Assembly (NCBI GenBank): GCA_012934845.2
Contig: WNNJ02001360.1
Coordinates: forward strand, 80,284 to 144,283
Length of the DNA stretch: 64,000 nucleotides
Source of the DNA: Pomphorhynchus laevis
Lineage: Eukaryota > Acanthocephala > Palaeacanthocephala > Echinorhynchida > Pomphorhynchidae
Direction: 5' to 3'
Below, piece after piece: positions 60,001 to 64,000 of the stretch. The position numbers and the translations under genes are program-made. Each line of letters begins with the position of its first letter. The first letter of the stretch is position 1. Below the pieces are notes generated by a model. It was given only the letters and a program-made list of their open reading frames with translations, did not search any database and was not told where the DNA came from.

Positions 60001-60796
60001 CAGGATCTTTTAAATATTCGTGAAAGAACACAGTCGAATGACAACATATTGAATTGTGCTGTCACCTTCCATCCAGCAATAATACGCATTCAGAAGGATA
60101 TCAACAGTGCTGTCAATAATTTGTCAGCTGACCAACAACAGATCATCCTTAGACCACGCATCGGATTCAAAGGAGGACTATCAATTCACAATATTGTCGC
60201 TCCAACTCGGAAAACAAACAGAATAACAGGCAACATCAGTGGAGCATGTGGTCGTGCACGCTGCAAATGTTGTCGCCAAATGACAAGCACAACCACATTT
60301 AAAAGCTCAATCACAAACTCGATGTATAGAGTAAAAGGTGAATTAACATGCCAGACAAAAGGCGCAGTGTATATACACGAGTGTGTATGCTGTCCCGCCC
60401 AGTATGTAGGTCAAACAGGATCATCGTTCAACATCAGGGCCAACAACCGAAGGGCCGACTTAATAGCTGTACGCTTAAATAACGATGGTGCTGTCAGACA
60501 TATGATAGAAAATCTCAATCACAATATGGTCACAACATTAATCACAGCCGTTAGTGACAACTACGATCGCAGGAAAGTAGAGCAATTTTAGAGAGGTCAG
60601 CTCATGACCGACAAAGGTTTAAACACTGAACACGGTTTTAAACTAAAACATTGTACTTTCCTGTTGTTCTGTCTTCTGATTTTATGTTTGCTTCTTCTAA
60701 ATATCGAGTTTTTCTGCTGTTTTTTTGTTACTACAAATATCAAAATATACTCGATCTGATTCCAGATCAACGGCGATGGTTGATACTACACAACAT

Positions 60797-60870
<74 letters not shown>

Positions 60871-62340
60871 AGAGCTGAATGGTTCACACTGTTCTCCGGG
60901 AGCTTACAAGCTACAGTTGTATAATCAAGAATTTTGCCAAAAACCGGAGTTCGATTACAAGCAGAGCAGACTTCGTTATCACTCCTAGACGATCTGATGG
61001 TAGCCGGCAGCACTCATCAGTAGGGTGAACTACCATCAGTCGTTTTATATAATTGTTGAGTCAATTTGATTACTTTTAAAGTTGTATATGGCTGAATTCG
61101 TAAACCAGAATCCTCAACAGCGATCTAAGAATCAAGAAATGATATATATAAATATATATATCTTGTCGAGTTATATATAAAGAAGAAACACCGAAGACCG
61201 CAGATAAATGATTTTTAAAACGTTTTCATATCACTAAACAAGCACATAACATCGATTGTTACAAATACCGCATAATAGCAAAAGTACACAATGGCAATGA
61301 AGGGAAACGTAGAGAATAGATGTAGATTAGATAGCTAATGACCGACAAGTAAACAGGAATAAATGTGGATCATATTTATCATTGACATGTACGGCTGAAG
61401 GCTTAAATATATTTTTGCTTGTGAGCCATTAACATTCGTTTTATCGTGTAATGAGTACGTATAAGGAGATCATTCAAAACTATATTTTCGGCTGGTTATT
61501 TTGTTAACCAAAAAATACATTTTACTCATCATTATTCTTTTGAATACATTTGAATATTCTTTAAGCTTAACTAAACACAGAAGTGATCTTCAGCGCCCGC
61601 CATTAGTGCTTCTATGAAGCTTTATTGAGTTCAGTAAAAGCTGATCGGCATTTCCCATTAATTCCTGCTTTTAAATAATCATGCAAAATCAGTTAGTGCA
61701 ATCGTTTCAAATCGAACAGACAGATGTCTTTAAATATAATCATATTATCATGCTTTCGTGATTTTCATCATCATGTGGTCATTCAAATTACAGGCATTGT
61801 GAATATATTTTAGCTACTCTAACTTTAAAATTGTTATAAATCAAAATATACTTAACATGTTCTTCTAATAATGAAGAACATGATGACCAACAAAGATCAA
61901 CATGATCTTTGTTGATGTTCTTCGCCATCAAAGATCAAATTATTTCGCATATTATTTTAGGCATTTTTTAATGCCTTCAAATTTTGTCTATCGTATGAAC
62001 AAAGATATATGTTCATCTTGTAAAAATAAAGGATTATTATATTATTATATATACAGTTAAAGACTTGTTTGATTAGAAATGAAAATTGCCAACCTACCTG
62101 TAAAGATACCTGTGTGTCGTCAATTTCGATATCTTTATTCATAAAATCTGCACCGATAGTCGCTTTATATTGATTTGAAAATGATTTATTTATGTATTGA
62201 TTCATTGTAGAGGTTTTACCCACACTAAAAATAGTAAGATGCGAAAATAACACTTTTATTAGTTGATATAAAAATAGTTACCCGCTTTCGCCAAGTATAA
62301 TAACTTTTAAAAGAGTACGTCTTTTACGAGAAGGAGGCAT
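57067..62340 (-). CDS. Rab7-like: Rab7-like small GTPase, four exons, 221 aa
   Basis: Exons on the minus strand: 62340-62282, 62224-62098, 58593-58375 and 57327-57067. All introns are GT-AG, and the 666 nt join in frame. Rab7 controls late endosome and lysosome traffic as a membrane-bound GTP switch. G-box motifs are complete: P-loop GESGVGKTS (split by intron 1), effector region [12 protein letters not shown] (typical of Rab7), [23 protein letters not shown] with the catalytic Gln, LGNKID, and ETSAKNG. It ends in CQC, a double-geranylgeranylation signal. The tail after the G domain is longer than usual; Rab7 is about 207 aa. Start ATG gives [17 protein letters not shown]. The middle is divergent ([21 protein letters not shown] instead of the common RQVS), so it may be a paralogue rather than the main Rab7. 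Intron 2 (3.5 kb) holds antisense PLE debris. Confidence 0.93.
58860..59410 (+). mobile_element. PLE-2 C-terminal fragment inside Rab7 intron 2
   Basis: Frame 58869-59345 gives the PLE linker and endonuclease entry: [34 protein letters not shown] (Cys cluster), then, after a frameshift near 59275, [14 protein letters not shown] (the YVGQT half of GIY-YIG). It is antisense to the host gene. The RT is absent. Confidence 0.75.
59411..59849 (+). other. Intron DNA, probable PLE-2 3' end
   Basis: At about 59629-59663 it reads GGCTAGCC ... GCGGCCGAAACG, the second hammerhead-like box after a possible stem. A clear CTGAnGA box is not visible. Otherwise non-coding. Confidence 0.3.
59850..60650 (+). 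mobile_element. PLE-3 fragment: RT end and GIY-YIG endonuclease, inside Rab7 intron 2
   Basis: The upstream RT linker is broken (59850-59990). Frame 59992-60591 then reads [17 protein letters not shown] (the conserved post-RT block), [27 protein letters not shown] (Cys-rich), and [21 protein letters not shown] (GIY-YIG: VYI...YVGQT), with the Arg helix [12 protein letters not shown] and MIENLNHN. It ends with a stop before [14 protein letters not shown]-4's upstream tail carries the same block (GQLMTDRSLNT), so they are one family. Confidence 0.85.
60799..60868. repeat. (AT)n microsatellite, about 35 units
   Basis: Pure AT run within Rab7 intron 2, just after PLE-3. It produces spurious Ile-Tyr reading frames on both strands. 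Confidence 0.97.
60869..62097. other. Remainder of Rab7 intron 2
   Basis: At 61150-61220 the minus strand has a PLE-end-like phrase (TTTTAAAAATCATTTAT), seen also at 47870. 61874-61924 is a hairpin with arms GAAGAACAT + CAACAAAGATCA (a 6-nt bulge between them) against TGATCTTTGTTG + ATGTTCTTC. No coding sequence. Confidence 0.5.
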
Positions 62341-62589
62341 ATTTATTGAAGAATAATCTACAATTTATAGACAAACAATTTTACAATATAAATTCACATA
62401 TAATTAATAATTTTAATTATCTCCGTTTTGAGGATGTAATTAGGAATAAAATTTTAGGCGGTAATATACCGTAAACAATTACGTTTCGAAATTTTCCTCT
62501 ATACAAGTTAACAGTTTGCTGACCAAAAGTTGGTTAATTGTTGCAAAAACTTGTGCTTATACATATTATTTTTAAATATAATTAAATAC
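62341..62589 (-). promoter_or_regulatory. Rab7-like upstream region
   Basis: About 250 bp between the start codon and the divergent PLE tail. It must hold the 5' UTR and probably the promoter. It is AT-rich and no single element stands out. The ATG context is AATAAATATGCC. Confidence 0.35.
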
Positions 62590-62820
62590 ATAAATACAAA
62601 TACAAATCGCCGAAAGGATTTGCGTAACAAGCGAACGGGAGCAGACGGCGCGGTTGCTCACTTGGTGGAGAATCCAGAACATCGGATGTCGACGACTATT
62701 ATCGACGGCCCAATAGTAGACAACGCAAAGCGAAAACGCCGTGAAAAATATTGGATAGGTCAGTTGATGACTGATAGATCTTTAAATACCAATGACCATC
62801 CATTTAACGACCTATAATAA
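62590..62820 (+). mobile_element. PLE-4 upstream partial copy: GIY-YIG endonuclease C-terminus
   Basis: Frame ending at 62817: RRKDLRNKRTGADGAVAHLV, ENPEHRMSTTI, then EKYWIGQLMTDRSLNTNDH. It aligns with the end of PLE-3. It stands directly before a hammerhead-like motif and a fresh PLE start, which is the partial tandem (pLTR) structure typical of Penelope elements. Confidence 0.8.
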
Positions 62821-62946
62821 ACAATCGTCAAAATTTCAATTTGATAAAAATCAACGATTCTTCCGGAGCCAGGCTAGTCACACGTCAGCTTTCGTTCAGA
62901 TAAATATTTTCTGTAATGTTGCAAATTTTGAAATTGTACAACAGCA

Positions 62947-62981
62947 CTGAGGAAGGTCCAGTAAGGGACCGAAACGTTTGC
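62947..62981 (+). ncRNA. Hammerhead-like ribozyme core in the PLE-4 pLTR
   Basis: CTGAGGA (62947-62953), A, stem GGTCC/GGACC (62955-62959/62966-62970) with loop AGTAAG, then GAAACGTTTGC (62971-62981). PLEs are known to carry small hammerhead ribozymes in this position. One extra A follows the first box, and I could not place an obvious stem III with its cleavage site, so catalysis is not assured. Confidence 0.5.
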
Positions 62982-63035
62982 AAAAAACTGTTTTTCTTGC
63001 TTTGAATTCTGGTTTAACACTTTCATTGAAAATAT

Positions 63036-64000
63036 TTGGTGAGTCTTCGAATGACCCCAGAGCGCGGTTCAACCACAATCTACAATGATATTATTAATGA
63101 GTCTCTCAATGACCCCGCGCGAATAAAAGCAAGAGTACAATCTCACCGACAATATTTGCAATATTGTTGCCTTCATAATGTAACGACTCCAGGCTTAAAA
63201 TTACGAAAAGCTATGCAAGTGAACTGGTCACTCTTAACCGATTCTACCGGCCATAGCCTACGGAACAGATGGAATCGAGCGATCAAAACCGCGGAAATTG
63301 AGCTTACACGAGTCCTCCGAGATTTCTACTGTTATGTAGAACGAAGTGATACTACATCCCCGGACGCTAGGGAATACGAAAGATGCTTAGCTCGGAAAAT
63401 ACATAAGGCCAGGAAACTAACGAATCGACGTGTTATAGCTGACGACTTGCGATTTCTTCCACTCAAAAGGCTCAGACGATACAAAAACAAAAGACGATGG
63501 GAAAACGCAAAACCTGCAGATACTAGCAATGTGATGAACACGACATCAACTCCGCTCGACATTGATCAAGAACATCTGCTCTCACTTGGTTTAAATTATG
63601 TCCCGTACCCACGAGAATTTCAAAGACACATTCGTGTCAAAATTAAAGTATACTGCTCGTAAATGCATGGAGGACATAATCAATCCAACGGACAGATCAC
63701 ATGTGAAGGAGATCCTAAACAGAGAGATCGTTCGTCCTTACGTCAACGTCCAACCGAACGCACACCGAGTGAAGAATTTCGGGAAGTCGAAACTAAGAGC
63801 ACTGAATCAACTTAGAGCTAACAATAATGTCGTCATATGCAACGCAGACAAAGGAAGTAAAGTCGTGGTATGGGATCGACATGACTACAACGAGGAAGCA
63901 CATAGACAGTTGGATTCAGCCGCATACGTGGAGATCAATGAGGATGAGCACAATCGTACCGTACAATTGGTGGCGGAAGCAATCAAGGCATATTTCCCAT
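63036..64000 (+). CDS. PLE-4 reverse transcriptase, N-terminal part, runs off the window
   Basis: Frame 63036-63662 is the N-terminal region: ARIKARVQSHRQYLQYCCLH, LKLRKAMQVNWSLL, basic segments, LGLNYVPYP. After a +1 shift near 63610 the next frame stays open to the window edge: NFKDTFVSKLKYTARKC, then LRANNNVVICNADKG and KVVVWDRHDYNEEAHRQL, the ADKG...VV.D..DY block that begins the Penelope RT. The palm and endonuclease lie beyond 64000. Apart from the shift it looks well preserved, and it is the best candidate here for a recent PLE. Confidence 0.8.

Noticed and set aside
59597-60031. 144-codon minus-strand frame
   Set aside because: It is a shadow of the PLE-3 region, which reads sensibly only on the plus strand.
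60651-61013. Open frames on both strands across 60651-60878 and 60786-61013
   Set aside because: They are produced by the AT dinucleotide run (Ile-Tyr repeats) and carry no domain.

Overview
This window looks like nuclear DNA of an invertebrate animal. It is AT-rich, has one cellular gene with GT-AG introns (a Rab7-type small GTPase), and is otherwise filled with retrotransposon remains. The mix of Ty3/Gypsy elements, LINEs and GIY-YIG-bearing Penelope-like elements (PLEs) fits many protostomes. I cannot name the species. No prokaryotic organisation, tRNA, rRNA or CRISPR array was seen.

Layout. 0-6.6 kb: a possible small membrane protein (878-1126, minus), then AT-rich DNA with two foldback repeats. 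6.6-13 kb: LINE-B (I/Jockey-like) fragments in both orientations, a decayed Gypsy fragment (Gypsy-4), a broken L2/CR1-like LINE-A (minus), and the C-terminal end of an R2-like LINE. 14.4-17.3 kb: a LINE-A copy with a long intact reading frame, then a diverged repeated unit. 19.4-22.1 kb: a CR1-like LINE. 22.5-25.0 kb: an RTE-like scrap and a third LINE-A copy (plus). 25.0-29.8 kb: a long imperfect palindrome, then Gypsy-1 (minus, 76-bp LTRs) inserted into one copy of the palindrome's repeat unit. 31-34 kb: the longest LINE-B copy. 34-37 kb: decayed Gypsy-3. 38-43.5 kb: AT-rich DNA with a MITE, a foldback and a tandem duplication. 43.5-49.8 kb: an R2-like LINE with a restriction-like endonuclease, split by a 5'-truncated I-like LINE. 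50.6-52.4 kb: PLE-1. 53.6-56.6 kb: Gypsy-2 (minus, 83-84-bp LTRs, internally deleted). 57.1-62.3 kb: the Rab7-like gene (minus, four exons) with antisense PLE pieces in its large second intron. 62.6-64.0 kb: PLE-4, which runs off the right edge.

The best lead is in the two Gypsy elements. In each, the 14 nt that begin one base inside the 5' LTR boundary are the exact reverse complement of a stretch inside that LTR. The two elements differ at a position where both partners change together. This is the arrangement expected of Tf1/sushi-type self-priming, where the RNA 5' end folds onto the primer-binding site instead of using a tRNA. A second lead is a set of hammerhead-like cores (CTGAnGA ... 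GAAA) at PLE ends and inside foldback repeats, including one in type II order with a GUA cleavage triplet. Apart from the Rab7-like gene and possibly the small membrane ORF, I see no genes acting together in a pathway; the window is a layered record of transposon insertions.
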